From: Chondrosia reniformis
Lineage: Eukaryota; Porifera; Demospongiae; Chondrillida; Chondrillidae
Direction: 5' to 3'
NCBI GenBank assembly: GCA_947172415.1
Contig: OX359195.1
Coordinates: 5,865,501-5,929,500, forward strand
DNA: 64,000 bases
Shown piece after piece: positions 11,752-26,400 of the stretch (positions are counted from its first letter, which is position 1; each line of letters opens with the position of its first letter). The notes beneath the pieces were generated by a model. It saw only the letters and a program-made list of their open reading frames with translations. It did no database searches and had not been told where the DNA came from. The position numbers and the translations under genes are program-made.

Positions 11752-12058
11752 CTACCTGGACACATCTCTATGGTGGTTGCGGTTCCCATAGAGGTTGGTA
11801 GCGCTTAGACTCTGAAGCTGTCTCCTAATCGGTTGGTGCCATAGAGACGTGCTCACCAATAATCCGGATTTCGGGGGGGTTCCACGTAATGTGGGATTGG
11901 CATCTGATATCTAAGGATTCATATGAGTCGGCCATATCGAGAAGAACTGGTTCTTCTCACGCAAGTGACACCCAAAGCTCAACTCGGCAGAGCGTTACCA
12001 CCGATCCCGGCCTATGAGCGTCGTGGATGGTAGCGTTCGGTATGGTCCAACTTTTTTT
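11752..12058 (+). ncRNA. Possible structured RNA segment in spacer (hypothetical)
   Basis: CACATCTCTATGG (11761-11773) can pair 12 of 13 with CCATAGAGACGTG (11839-11851), or its inner part with CCATAGAG at 11786-11793. GAGAAGAAC and GTTCTTCTC form a 9-bp hairpin at 11939-11958. AGCTCAACTCGGCAGAGC (11976-11993) resembles a tRNA D-arm/A-box. The segment ends with seven T at 12052-12058, as a Pol III terminator would. A B-box is weak at best. No known snRNA, 5S, 7SL or tRNA was recognised. It recurs in the other spacers. Confidence 0.25.
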
Positions 12059-15000
12059 CTTTGGAGTTTCGTTGGCTGTCGATTGACGAAATTTCACTTT
12101 AACCAGATCCATATATTAGATATGGATAGATAGTGCTTCAATAACAATCAATTACTACACAGTGCATATCCCAGTGTATAATAAAATTTAGAAAGTATTC
12201 TAGATTTTCGGATATAGTATCGAATATTGTCTTTACATACACCTTCTAACGGTCGGCCATATATGGTATTACGCAATTTTCACTAACAATACAGTACATT
12301 AACTAGAGTTCTATAACTCTATCGAATAGAAAGATATGAAGTTGTGATTTTGTGTCAGCATTCACAGACATCTATAGAGCATGTTGAACGAGTTTTTGAA
12401 ATTTTGATGAAACTTAAAATTTGCCTTATCTCTCACCATACATTAACTTTGTATACCAGAATTTAATGTACATTGAGGGCTGTCACTCCATCAAATGGAG
12501 AGATATGAAGGTAAATGTTTGAGTCAGCATTCACAGACATCTATAGAGCATGTTGAACGAGTTTTTGAAATTTTAATGAAACTTAAAATTTGCCCTATCT
12601 CTCACCATACATTAACTTTGTATACCAGAATTTAATGTTCATTAAGGGCTGGCACTCCATCAAATGGAGAGATATGAAGCTAAATGTTTGTGTCAGCATT
12701 CACAGACACCTATAGAGTATGTCCAACTAGTTTTTGAAATTTTAATGAAACCTAAAAAATTTGCCCTATCTCTCACCATACATTAACTTTGTATACCAGA
12801 ATTTAATGTTCATTAAGGGCTGTCACTCCATCAAATGGAGAGATATGAAGGTAAATGTTTGAGTCAGCATTCACAGACATCTATAGAGCATGTTGAACGA
12901 GTTTTTGAAATTTTGATGAAACTTAAAATTTGCCTTATCTCTCACCATACATTAACTTTGTATACTAGGATTTAATGTACATTGAAGGCTGTCACTCCAT
13001 CAAATGGAGAGATATGAAGCTAAATCTTTGTGTCAGCATTCACAGACATCTATAGAGCATGTTGAACGAGTTTGTGAAATTTTGATGAAACTTAAAAAAA
13101 ATTGCCTTATCTCTCACCATACATTAACTTTGTATACCAGAATTTAATGTACATTGAGGGCTGTCACTCCATCAAATGGAGAGATATGAAGCTACATCTT
13201 TGTGTCAGCATTTACATACATCTATAGAACATGTCCAATGGGTTTTTGAAATTTTGCTGAAACTTAATATTTGCCCTATCTCTCACCATACATTAACTTT
13301 GTATACCAAAATTTAATGTACATTGAGGGCTGTCACTCTATCAAACAGAAAGATATGAAGCAAATACTTTGTGTCAGCATTCACAGACACCTATAGAGTA
13401 TTTCCAACTAGTTTTTGAAATTTTAATGAAACCTAAAAAATTTGCCTTATCTCTCACCATACATTAACTTTGTATACCAAGATTTAATGTACATTGAAGG
13501 CTGTCACTCCATCAAATGGAGAGATATGAAGCTAAATCTTTGTGTCAGCATTCACAGACATCTATAGAGCATGTTGAACGAGTTTGTGAAATTTTGATGA
13601 AACTTAAAAAAAATTGCCTTATCTCTCACCATACATTAACTTTTTATACCAGAATTTAATGTTCATTAAGGGCTGTCACTCCATCAAATGGAGAGATATG
13701 AAGCTAAATCTTTGAGTCAGCATTCACAGACATCTATAGAGCATGTTGAACGAGTTTTTGAAATTTTGATGAAACTTAAAATTTGCCTTATCTCTCACCA
13801 TACATTAACTTTGTATACCAGGATTTAATGTACATTGAAGGCTGTCACTCCATCAAATGGAGAGATATGAAGCTAAATCTTTGTGTCAGCATTCACAGAC
13901 ATCTATAGAGCATGTTGAACGAGTTTGTGAAATTTTGATGAAACTTAATATTTGCCCTATCTCTCACCATACATTAACTTTGTATACCAAAATTTAATGT
14001 ACATTGAGGGCTGTCACTCTATCAAACAGAAAGATATGAAGCAAATACTTTGTGTCAGCATTCACAGACACCTATAGAGTATTTCCAACTAGTTTTTGAA
14101 ATTTTAATGAAACCTAAAAAATTTGCCTTATCTCTCACCATACATTAACTTTGTATACCAAGATTTAATGTACATTGAAGGCTGTCACTCCATCAAATGG
14201 AGAGATATGAAGCTAAATCTTTGTGTCAGCATTCACAGACATCTACAGAGCATGTTGAACGAGTTTGTGAAATTTTGATGAAACTTAAAAAAAATTGCCT
14301 TATCTCTCACCATACATTAACTTTGTATACCAGAATTTAATGTTCATTAAGGGCTGTCACTCCATCAAATGGAGAGATATGAAGCTAAATCTTTGAGTCA
14401 GCATTCACAGACATCTATAGAGCATGTTGAACGAGTTTTTGAAATTTTAATGAAACTTAAAATTTGCCCTATCTCTCACCATACATTAACTTTGTATACC
14501 AGAATTTAATGTTCATTAAGGGCTGGCACTCCATCAAATGGAGAGATATGAAGCTAAATGTTTGTGTCAGCATTCACAGACACCTATAGAGTATGTCCAA
14601 CTAGTTTTTGAAATTTTAATGAAACCTAAAAAATTTGCCCTATCTCTCACCATACATTAACTTTGTATACCAGAATTTAATGTTCATTAAGGGCTGTCAC
14701 TCCATCAAATGGAGAGATATGAAGGTAAATGTTTGAGTCAGCATTCACAGACATCTATAGAGCATGTTGAACGAGTTTTTGAAATTTTGATGAAACTTAA
14801 AATTTGCCTTATCTCTCACCATACATTAACTTTGTATACTAGGATTTAATGTACATTGAAGGCTGTCACTCCATCAAATGGAGAGATATGAAGCTAAATC
14901 TTTGTGTCAGCATTCACAGACATCTATAGAGCATGTTGAACGAGTTTGTGAAATTTTGATGAAACTTAAAAAAAATTGCCTTATCTCTCACCATACATTA

Positions 15001-18000
15001 ACTTTGTATACCAGAATTTAATGTACATTGAGGGCTGTCACTCCATCAAATGGAGAGATATGAAGCTACATCTTTGTGTCAGCATTTACATACATCTATA
15101 GAACATGTCCAATGGGTTTTTGAAATTTTGCTGAAACTTAATATTTGCCCTATCTCTCACCATACATTAACTTTGTATACCAAAATTTAATGTACATTGA
15201 GGGCTGTCACTCTATCAAACAGAAAGATATGAAGCAAATACTTTGTGTCAGCATTCACAGACACCTATAGAGTATTTCCAACTAGTTTTTGAAATTTTAA
15301 TGAAACCTAAAAAATTTGCCTTATCTCTCACCATACATTAACTTTGTATACCAAGATTTAATGTACATTGAAGGCTGTCACTCCATCAAATGGAGAGATA
15401 TGAAGCTAAATCTTTGTGTCAGCATTCACAGACATCTATAGAGCATGTTGAACGAGTTTGTGAAATTTTGATGAAACTTAAAAAAAATTGCCTTATCTCT
15501 CACCATACATTAACTTTTTATACCAGAATTTAATGTTCATTAAGGGCTGTCACTCCATCAAATGGAGAGATATGAAGCTAAATCTTTGAGTCAGCATTCA
15601 CAGACATCTATAGAGCATGTTGAACGAGTTTTTGAAATTTTGATGAAACTTAAAATTTGCCTTATCTCTCACCATACATTAACTTTGTATACCAGGATTT
15701 AATGTACATTGAAGGCTGTCACTCCATCAAATGGAGAGATATGAAGCTAAATCTTTGTGTCAGCATTCACAGACATCTATAGAGCATGTTGAACGAGTTT
15801 GTGAAATTTTGATGAAACTTAATATTTGCCCTATCTCTCACCATACATTAACTTTGTATACCAAAATTTAATGTACATTGAGGGCTGTCACTCTATCAAA
15901 CAGAAAGATATGAAGCAAATACTTTGTGTCAGCATTCACAGACACCTATAGAGTATTTCCAACTAGTTTTTGAAATTTTAATGAAACCTAAAAAATTTGC
16001 CTTATCTCTCACCATACATTAACTTTGTATACCAAGATTTAATGTACATTGAAGGCTGTCACTCCATCAAATGGAGAGATATGAAGCTAAATCTTTGTGT
16101 CAGCATTCACAGACATCTACAGAGCATGTTGAACGAGTTTGTGAAATTTTGATGAAACTTAAAAAAAATTGCCTTATCTCTCACCATACATTAACTTTGT
16201 ATACCAGAATTTAATGTTCATTAAGGGCTGTCACTCCATCAAATGGAGAGATATGAAGCTAAATCTTTGAGTCAGCATTCACAGACATCTATAGAGCATG
16301 TTGAACGAGTTTTTGAAATTTTGATGAGACTTAAAATTTGCCTTATCTCTCACCATATATTAACTTTGTATACCAGGATTTAATGTACATTGAAGGCTGT
16401 CACTCCATCAAATGGAGAGATATGAAGCTAAATCTTTGTGTCAGCATTCACAGACATCTATAGAGCATGTTGAACGAGTTTTTGAAATTTTGATGAAACT
16501 TAAAATTTGCCTTATCTCTCACCATACATTAACTTTGTATACCAGGATTTAATGTACATTGAAGGCTGTCACTCCATCAAATGGAGAGATATGAAGCTAA
16601 ATCTTTGTGTCAGCATTCACAGACATCTATAGAGCATGTTGAACGAGTTTTTGAAATTTTGATGAAACTTAAAATTTGCCTTATCTCTCACCATACATTA
16701 ACTTTGTATACCAGGATTTAATGTACATTGAAGGCTGTCACCTCATCAAATGGAGAGATATGAAGCTAAATCTTTGTGTCAGCATTCACAGACATCTATA
16801 GAGCATGTTGAACGAGTTTGTGAAATTTTGATGAAACTTAAAAAAAATTGCCTTATCTCTCACCATACATTAACTTTGTATACCAGAATTTAATGTACAT
16901 TGAGGGCTGTCACTCCATCAAATGGAGAGATATGAAGCTAAATCTTTGTGTCAGCATTTACATACATCTATAGAACATGTCCAATGGGTTTTTGAAATTT
17001 TGCTGAAACTTAATATTTGCCCTATCTCTCACCATACATTAACTTTGTATACCAAAATTTAATGTACATTGAGGGCTGTCACTCTATCAAACAGAAAGAT
17101 ATGAAGCAAATACTTTGTGTCAGCATTCACAGACATCTATAGAGCATGTTGAACGAGTTTTTGAAATTTTGATGAAACTTAAAATTTGCCTTATCTCTCA
17201 CCATACATTAACTTTGTATACCAGGATTTAATGTACATTGAAGGCTGTCACTCCATCAAATGGAGAGATATGAAGCTAAATCTTTGTGTCAGCATTCACA
17301 GACATCTATAGAGCATGTTGAACGAGTTTGTGAAATTTTGATGAAACTTAAAAAAAATTGCCTTATCTCTCACCATACATTAACTTTGTATACCAGAATT
17401 TAATGTACATTGAGGGCTGTCACTCCATCAAATGGAGAGATATGAAGCTAAATCTTTGTGTCAGCATTTACATACATCTATAGAACATGTCCAATGGGTT
17501 TTTGAAATTTTGCTGAAACTTAATATTTGCCCTATCTCTCACCATACATTAACTTTGTATACCAAAATTTAATGTACATTGAGGGCTGTCACTCTATCAA
17601 ACAGAAAGATATGAAGCAAATACTTTGTGTCAGCATTCACAGACACCTATAGAGTATGTCCAACTAGTTTTTGAAATTTTTATGAAACCTAAAAAATTTG
17701 CCTTATCTCTCACCATACATTAACTTTGTATACCAGAATTTAATGTTCATTAAGGGCTGTCACTCCATCAAATGGAGAGATATGAAGCTAAATGTTTGAG
17801 TCAGCATTCACAGACATCTATAGAGCATGTTGAACGAGTTTTTGAAATTTTGATGAAACTTAAAATTTGCCTTATCTCTCACCATACATTAACTTTGTAT
17901 ACCAGGATTTAATGTACATTGAAGGCTGTCACTCCATCAAATGGAGAGATATGAAGCTAAATCTTTGTGTCAGCATTCACAGACATCTATAGAGCATGTT

Positions 18001-21000
18001 GAACGAGTTTGTGAAATTTTGATGAAACTTAAAAAAAATTGCCTTATCTCTCACCATACATTAACTTTGTATATCAAAATTTAATGTACATTGAGGGCTG
18101 TCACTCTATCAAACAGAAAGATATGAAGCAAATACTTTGTGTCAGCATTCACAGACACCTATAGAGTATGTCCAACTAGTTTTTGAAATTTTTATGAAAC
18201 CTAAAAAATTTGCCCTATCTCTCACCATACATTAACTTTGTATACCAGAATTTAATGTTCATTAAGGGCTGTCACTCCATCAAATGGAGAGATATGAAGC
18301 TAAATGTTTGAGTCAGCATTCACAGACATCTATAGAGCATGTTGAACGAGTTTTTGAAATTTTGATGAAACTTAAAATTTGCCTTATCTCTCACCATACA
18401 TTAACTTTGTATACCAGGATTTAATGTACATTGAAGGCTGTCACTCCATCAAATGGAGAGATATGAAGCTAAATCTTTGTGTCAGCATTCACAGACATCT
18501 ATAGAGCATGTTGAACGAGTTTTTGAAATTTTGATGAAACTTAAAATTTGCCTTATCTCTCACCATACATTAACTTTGTATACCAGAATTTAATGTACAT
18601 TGAGGGCTGTCACTCCATCAAATGGAGAGATATGAAGCTAAATCTTTGTGTCAGCATTTACATACATCTATAGAACATGTCCAATGGGTTTTTGAAATTT
18701 TGCTGAAACTTAATATTTGCCCTATCTCTCACCATACATTAACTTTGTATACCAAAATTTAATGTACATTGAGGGCTGTCACTCTATCAAACAGAAAGAT
18801 ATGAAGCAAATACTTTGTGTCAGCATTCACAGACACCTATAGAGTATGTCCAAATAGTTTTTGAAATTTTAATGAAACCTAAAAAATTTGCCCTATCTCT
18901 CACCATACATTAACTTTGTATACCAGAATTTAATGTTCATTAAGGGCTGTCACTCCATCAAATGGAGAGATATGAAGGTAAATGTTTGAGTCAGCATTCA
19001 CAGACATCTATAGAGCATGTTGAACGAGGTTTTGAAATTTTGATGAAACTTAAAATTTGCCTTATCTCTCACCATACATTAACTTTGTATACCAGGATTT
19101 AATGTACATTGAAGGCTGTCACTCCATCAAATGGAGAGATATGAAGCTAAATCTTTGTGTCAGCATTCACAGACATCTATAGAGCATGTTGAACGAGTTT
19201 GTGAAATTTTGATGAAACTTAAAAAAAATTGCCTTATCTCTCACCATACATTAACTTTGTATACCAGAATTTAATGTACATTGAGGGCTGTCACTCCATC
19301 AAATGGAGAGATATGAAGCTAAATCTTTGTGTCAGCATTTACATACATCTATAGAACATGTCCAATGGGTTTTTGAAATTTTGCTGAAACTTAATATTTG
19401 CCCTATCTCTCACCATACATTAACTTTGTATATCAGAATTTAATGTACATTGAGGGCTGTCACTCTATCAAACAGAAAGATATGAAGCAAATACTTTGTG
19501 TCAGCATTCACAGACACCTATAGAGTATGTCCAACTAGTTTTTGAAATTTTTATGAAACCTAAAAAATTTGCCCTATCTCTCACCATACATTAACTTTGT
19601 ATACCAGAATTTAATGTTCATTAAGGGCTGTCACTCCATCAAATGGAGAGATATGAAGCTAAATGTTTGAGTCAGCATTCACAGACATCTATAGAGCATG
19701 TTGAACGAGTTTTTGAAATTTTGATGAAACTTAAAATTTGCCTTATCTCTCACCATACATTAACTTTGTATACCAGGATTTAATGTACATTGAAGGCTGT
19801 CACTCCATCAAATGGAGAGATATGAAGCTAAATCTTTGTGTCAGCATTCACAGACATCTATAGAGCATGTTGAACGAGTTTTTGAAATTTTGATGAAACT
19901 TAAAATTTGCCTTATCTCTCACCATACATTAACTTTGTATACCAGAATTTAATGTACATTGAGGGCTGTCACTCCATCAAATGGAGAGATATGAAGCTAA
20001 ATCTTTGTGTCAGCATTTACATACATCTATAGAACATGTCCAATGGGATTTTGAAATTTTGCTGAAACTTAATATTTGCCCTATCTCTCACCATACATTA
20101 ACTTTGTATACCAAAATTTAATGTACATTGAGGGCTGTCACTCTATCAAACAGAAAGATATGAAGCAAATACTTTGTGTCAGCATTCACAGACACCTATA
20201 GAGTATGTCCAAATAGTTTTTGAAATTTTTATGAAACCTAAAAAATTTGCCCTATCTCTCACCATACATTAACTTTGTATACCAGAATTTAATGTTCATT
20301 AAGGGCTGTCACTCCATCAAATGGAGAGATATGAAGCTAAATGTTTGAGTCAGCATTCACAGACATCTATAGAGCATGTTGAACGAGATTTTGAAATTTT
20401 GATGAAACTTAAAATTTGCCTTATCTCTCACCATACATTAACTTTGTATACCAGGATTTAATGTACATTGAGGGCTGTCACTCTATCAAACAGAAAGATA
20501 TGAAGCAAATACTTTGTGTCAGCATTCACAGACACCTATAGAGTATGTCCAACTAGTTTTTGAAATTTTAATGAAACCTAAAATATTTGCCTTATCTCTC
20601 ACCATACATTAACTTTGTATACCAAAATTTAATGTACATTGAGAGCTGTCACTCTATCAAACAGAAAGATATGAAGCAAATACTTTGTGTCAGCATTCAC
20701 AGACACCTATAGAGTATGTCCAAATAGTTTTTGAAATTTTAATGAAACCTAAAAAATTTGCCCTATCTCTCACCATACATTAACTTTGTATACCAGGATT
20801 TTATGTACATTGAAGGCTGTCACTCCATCAAATGGAGAGATATGAAGCTAAATGTTTGAGTCAGCATTCACAGACATCTATAGAGCATGTTGAACGAGTT
20901 TGTGAAATTTTGATGAAACTTAAAAAAAATTGCCTTATCTCTCACTATACATTAACTTTGTATACCAGAATTTAATGTACATTGAGGGCTGTCACTCCAT

Positions 21001-22295
21001 CAAATGGAGAGATATGAAGCTAAATCTTTGTGTCAGCATTTACATACATCTATAGAACATGTCCAATGGGTTTTTGAAATTTTGCTGAAACTTAATATTT
21101 GCCCTATCTCTCACCATACATTAACTTTGTATATCAAAATTTAATGTACATTGAGGGCTGTCACTCTATCAAACAGAAAGATATGAAGCAAATACTTAGT
21201 GTCAGCATTCACAGACACCTATAGAGTATGTCCAACTAGTTTTTGAAATTTTTATGAAACCTAAAAAATTTGCCCTATCTCTCACCATACATTAACTTTG
21301 TATACCAGAATTTAATGTTCATTAAGGGCTGTCACTCCATCAAATGGAGAGATATGAAGCTAACTGTTTGAGTCAGCATTCACAGACATCTATAGAGCAT
21401 GTTGAACGAGATTTTGAAATTTTGATGAAACTTAAAATTTGCCTTATCTCTCACCATACATTAACTTTGTATACCAGGATTTAATGTACATTGAGGGCTG
21501 TCACTCTATCAAACAGAAAGATATGAAGCAAATACTTTGTGTCAGCATTCACAGACACCTATAGAGTATGTCCAAATAGTTTTTGAAATTTTAATGAAAC
21601 CTAAAAAATTTGCCCTATCTCTCACCATACATTAACTTTATATACCAGGATTTAATGTACATTGAGGGCTGTCACTCTATCAAACGGAAAGATATGAAGC
21701 AAACACTTTGTGTCAGCATTCACAGACACCTATAGAGTATGTCCAACTAGTTTTTGAAATTTTGATGAAACTTAAAAAAAATTGCCTTATCTCTCACCAT
21801 ACATTAACTTTGTATACCAGAATTTAATGTTCATTAAGGGCTGTTACTCCATAAATGGCCATGGAGAGATATGAAGCTAAATGTTTGTGTCAGCATTCAC
21901 AGACATGTATAGAGCATGTTGAACGAGTTATTGAAATTTTGATGAAACTTAAAATTTGCCTTATCTCTCACAATACATTAACTTTATATACCAGGATTTA
22001 ATGTACATTGAGGGCTGTCACTCCATCAAATGGAGAGATAAGAAGCTAAATCTATGTGTCAGAATTCACAGACATCTATAGAGTATGTCCAACTAGTTTT
22101 TGAAATTTTGATGAAACTTAAAAAAATTGCCTTATCTCTCACCATACATTAACTTTATATACCAGGATTTAATGTACATTGAGGGCTGTCACTCCATCAA
22201 ATGGAGAGATTAGAAGCTAAATCTATGTGTCAGCATTCACAGTCATCTATAGAGCATGTCCAACGAGGTTTTGAAATTTTGATGAAACTTAAAAA

Positions 22296-23484
22296 TGTGC
22301 CCTTATCCCACTCACCGTACATTTGTATTTTTGGAGCTACATTTGCTTTTAAACCATTATTTAGCTATATTTTATCAATACATGATTCTCTCTTGAATTA
22401 GGAATTAGACTTAGAATTAATACAGCCGGCCTAGTTGAAAAATCGATCATAGACAATAATATCGTACTAGCGATAAATATCGGACCTCGCACTATATCTA
22501 GTTTGCCGTATCGTGAAAAGTCGCTCTCCTCCCTCCACTAAGACACATACAGGCTTTTATCCATTTGCCACTGTTTTGAGATGTATTGGAAATACTGCAT
22601 ATGTGTGTAAAATTGCTCGGAACGATTCACTGGTCTAAAATTAGAGTGGAATAAATTGACGATTTCTCGAAAATAATTGGGATCAGAAAAGTCGTTCTCC
22701 TCGGCCCATCAAGACACTTACAGGAATTTTTCCGCTTTTCCCAGTTTTCAGATGAACCACTAATACTGACTATGTCTTTAAACTTGCTTGGAACAATTCA
22801 CTGATCTGGAAATAACGAGAAATATATAAAAAAAGCCCCAACCACAACTGTTTTCTTTGGACAAAACTTCATATAAATAGAAGCGAAAAACCTTATATAG
22901 TAGGCCTACCTGGACACATCTCTATGGTGGTTGCGGTTCCCATAGAGGTTGGTAGCGCTTAGACTCTGAAGCTGTCTCCTAATCGGTTGGTGCCATAGAG
23001 ACGTGCTCACCAATAATCCGGATTTCGGGGGGGTTCCACGTAATGTGGGATTGGCATCTGATATCTAAGGATTCATATGAGTCGGCCATATCGAGAAGAA
23101 CTGGTTCTTCTCACGCAAGTGACACCCAAAGCTCAACTCGGCAGAGCGTTACCACCGATCCCGGCCTATGAGCGTCGTGGATGGTAGCGTTCGGTATGGT
23201 CCAACTTTTTTTCTTTGGAGTTTCGTTGGCTGTCGATTGACGAAATTTCACTTTAACCAGATCCATATATTAGATATGGATAGATAGTGCTTCAATAACA
23301 ATCAATTACTACACAGTGCATATCCCAGTGTATAATAAAATTTAGAAAGTATTCTAGATTTTCGGATATAGTATCGAATATTGTCTTTACATACACCTTC
23401 TAACGGTCGGCCATATATGGTATTACGCAATTTTCACTAACAATACAGTACATTAACTAGAGTTCTATAACTCTATCGAATAGA
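22296..23484 (+). repeat. Satellite spacer, copy 2
   Basis: Near-identical to copy 1, including the 171-bp units and hairpin-rich segment. Shares CGAATATTG and CGAATAGAAAG with copy 1 against copies 3 and 4. Preceded by monomers carrying the unusual word TGGCCATGGAG. Confidence 0.92.
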
Positions 23485-26400
23485 AAGATATGAAGTTGTG
23501 ATTTTGTGTCAACATTCACAGACACCTATAGAGTATGTCCAATGAGTTTTGAAATTTTATTGAAACTTAAAATTTGCCCTATCTCTCACCATACATTAAC
23601 TTTGTATACCAGAATTTAATGTTCATTAAGGGCTGTCACTCCATCAAATGGAGAGATATGAAGGTAAATGTTTGTGTCAGCATTCACAGACATCTATAGA
23701 GCATGTTGAACGACTTTTTGAAATATTGATGAAACTTAAAATTTGCCTTATCTCTCACCATACATTAACTTTGTATACCAGAATTTAATGTACATTGAGG
23801 GCTGTCACTCCATCAAATGGAGAGATATGAAGGTAAATGTTTGAGTCAGCATTCACAGACATCTATAGAGCATGTTGAACGAGTTTTTGAAATTTTAATG
23901 AAACTTAAAATTTGCCCTATCTCTCACCATACATTAACTTTGTATACCAGAATTTAATGTTCATTAAGGGCTGGCACTCCATCAAATGGAGAGATATGAA
24001 GCTAAATGTTTGTGTCAGCATTCACAGACACCTATAGAGTATGTCCAACTAGTTTTTGAAATTTTAATGAAACCTAAAAAATTTGCCCTATCTCTCACCA
24101 TACATTAACTTTGTATACCAGAATTTAATGTTCATTAAGGGCTGTCACTCCATCAAATGGAGAGATATGAAGGTAAATGTTTGAGTCAGCATTCACAGAC
24201 ATCTATAGAGCATGTTGAACGAGTTTTTGAAATTTTGATGAAACTTAAAATTTGCCTTATCTCTCACCATACATTAACTTTGTATACCAGGATTTAATGT
24301 ACATTGAAGGCTGTCACTCCATCAAATGGAGAGATATGAAGCTAAATCTTTGTGTCAGCATTCACAGACATCTATAGAGCATGTTGAACGAGTTTGTGAA
24401 ATTTTGATGAAACTTAAAAAAAATTGCCTTATCTCTCACCATACATTAACTTTGTATACCAGAATTTAATGTACATTGAGGGCTGTCACTCCATCAAATG
24501 GAGAGATATGAAGCTAAATCTTTGTGTCAGCATTTACATACATCTATAGAACATGTCCAATGGGTTTTTGAAATTTTGCTGAAACTTAATATTTGCCCTA
24601 TCTCTCACCATACATTAACTTTGTATACCAAAATTTAATGTACATTGAGGGCTGTCACTCTATCAAACAGAAAGATATGAAGCAAATACTTTGTGTCAGC
24701 ATTCACAGACACCTATAGAGTATGTCCAACTAGTTTTTGAAATTTTAATGAAACCTAAAAAATTTGCCTTTTCTCTCACCATACATTAACTGTGTATACC
24801 AGGATTTAATGTACATTGAAGGCTGTCACTCCATCAAATGGAGAGATATGAAGCTAAATCTTTGTGTCAGCATTCACAGACATCTATAGAGCATGTTGAA
24901 CGAGTTTGTGAAATTTTGATGAAACTTAAAAAAAATTGCCTTATCTCTCACCATACATTAACTTTGTATACCAGAATTTAATGTTCATTAAGGGCTGTCA
25001 CTCCATCAAATGGAGAGATATGAAGCTAAATGTTTGTGTCAGCATTCACAGACATCTATAGAGCATGTTGAACGAGTTTTTGAAATTTTGATGAAACTTA
25101 AAATTTGCCTTATCTCTCACCATACATTAACTTTGTATACCAGAATTTAATGTACATGGAGGGCTGTTACTCCATCAAATGGAGAGATATGAAGCTAAAT
25201 CTTTGTGTCAGCATTCACAGACACCTATAGAGTATGTCCAACTAGTTTTTGAAATTTTTATGAAACCTAAAAAATTTGCCCTATCTCTCACCATACATTA
25301 ACTTTGTATACCAGAATTTAATGTTCATTAAGGGCTGTCACTCCATCAAATGGAGAGATATGAAGCTAAATGTTTGAGTCAGCATTCACAGACATCTATA
25401 GAGCATGTTGAACGAGTTTTTGAAATTTTGATGAAACTTAAAATTTGCCTTATCTCTCACCATACATTAACTTTGTATACCAGGATTTAATGTACATTGA
25501 AGGCTGTCACTCCATCAAATGGAGAGATATGAAGCTAAATCTTTGTGTCAGCATTCACAGACATCTATAGAGCATGTTGAACGAGTTTTTGAAATTTTGA
25601 TGAAACTTAAAATTTGCCTTATCTCTCACCATACATTAACTTTGTATACCAGAATTTAATGTACATTGAGGGCTGTCACTCCATCAAATGGAGAGATATG
25701 AAGCTAAATCTTTGTGTCAGCATTTACATACATCTATAGAACATGTCCAATGGGTTTTTGAAATTTTGCTGAAACTTAATATTTGCCCTATCTCTCACCA
25801 TACATTAACTTTGTATACCAGAATTTAATGTACATTGAGGGCTGTCACTCTATCAAACAGAAAGATATGAAGCAAATACTTTGTGTCAGCATTCACAGAC
25901 ACCTATAGAGTATGTCCAAATAGTTTTTGAAATTTTAATGAAACCTAAAAAATTTGCCCTATCTCTCACCATACATTAACTTTGTATACCAGAATTTAAT
26001 GTTCATTAAGGGCTGTCACTCCATCAAATGGAGAGATATGAAGCTAAATGTTTGAGTCAGCATTCACAGACATCTATAGAGCATGTTGAACGAGTTTTTG
26101 AAATTTTAATGAAACTTAAAATTTGCCTTATCTCTCACCATACATTAACTTTGTATACCAGGATTTAATGTACATTGAAGGCTGTCACTCCATCAAATGG
26201 AGAGATATATATGAAGCTAAATCTTTGTGTCAGCATTCACAGACATCTATAGAGCATGTTGAACGAGTTTGTGAAATTTTGATGAAACTTAAAAAAAATT
26301 GCCTTATCTCTCACCATACATTAACTTTGTATACCAGAATTTAATGTACATTGAGGGCTGTCACTCCATCAAATGGAGAGATATGAAGCTAAATCTTTGT

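Larger units (their letters stand above)
11151..12330 (+). repeat. Satellite spacer, copy 1 (about 1.2 kb)
   Basis: Unique-looking, more CpG-containing sequence between a monomer ending in AAAATGTGCCCTTATC and a resumed partial monomer (CTCTATCGAATAGAAAG). Nearly identical to the spacers starting at 22296, 28690 and 33715. Contains two diverged 171-bp tandem units (about 11361-11702), then a hairpin-rich segment (11752-12058). Differs from the other copies by a small deletion near 11215. No open frame of note. Confidence 0.9.

Noticed and set aside
11752..12058. Known RNA gene (tRNA, 5S rRNA, 7SL, U1-U6)
   Set aside because: No full cloverleaf, no good B-box and no match to conserved blocks that I can recall. 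Kept only as a hypothetical structured segment.
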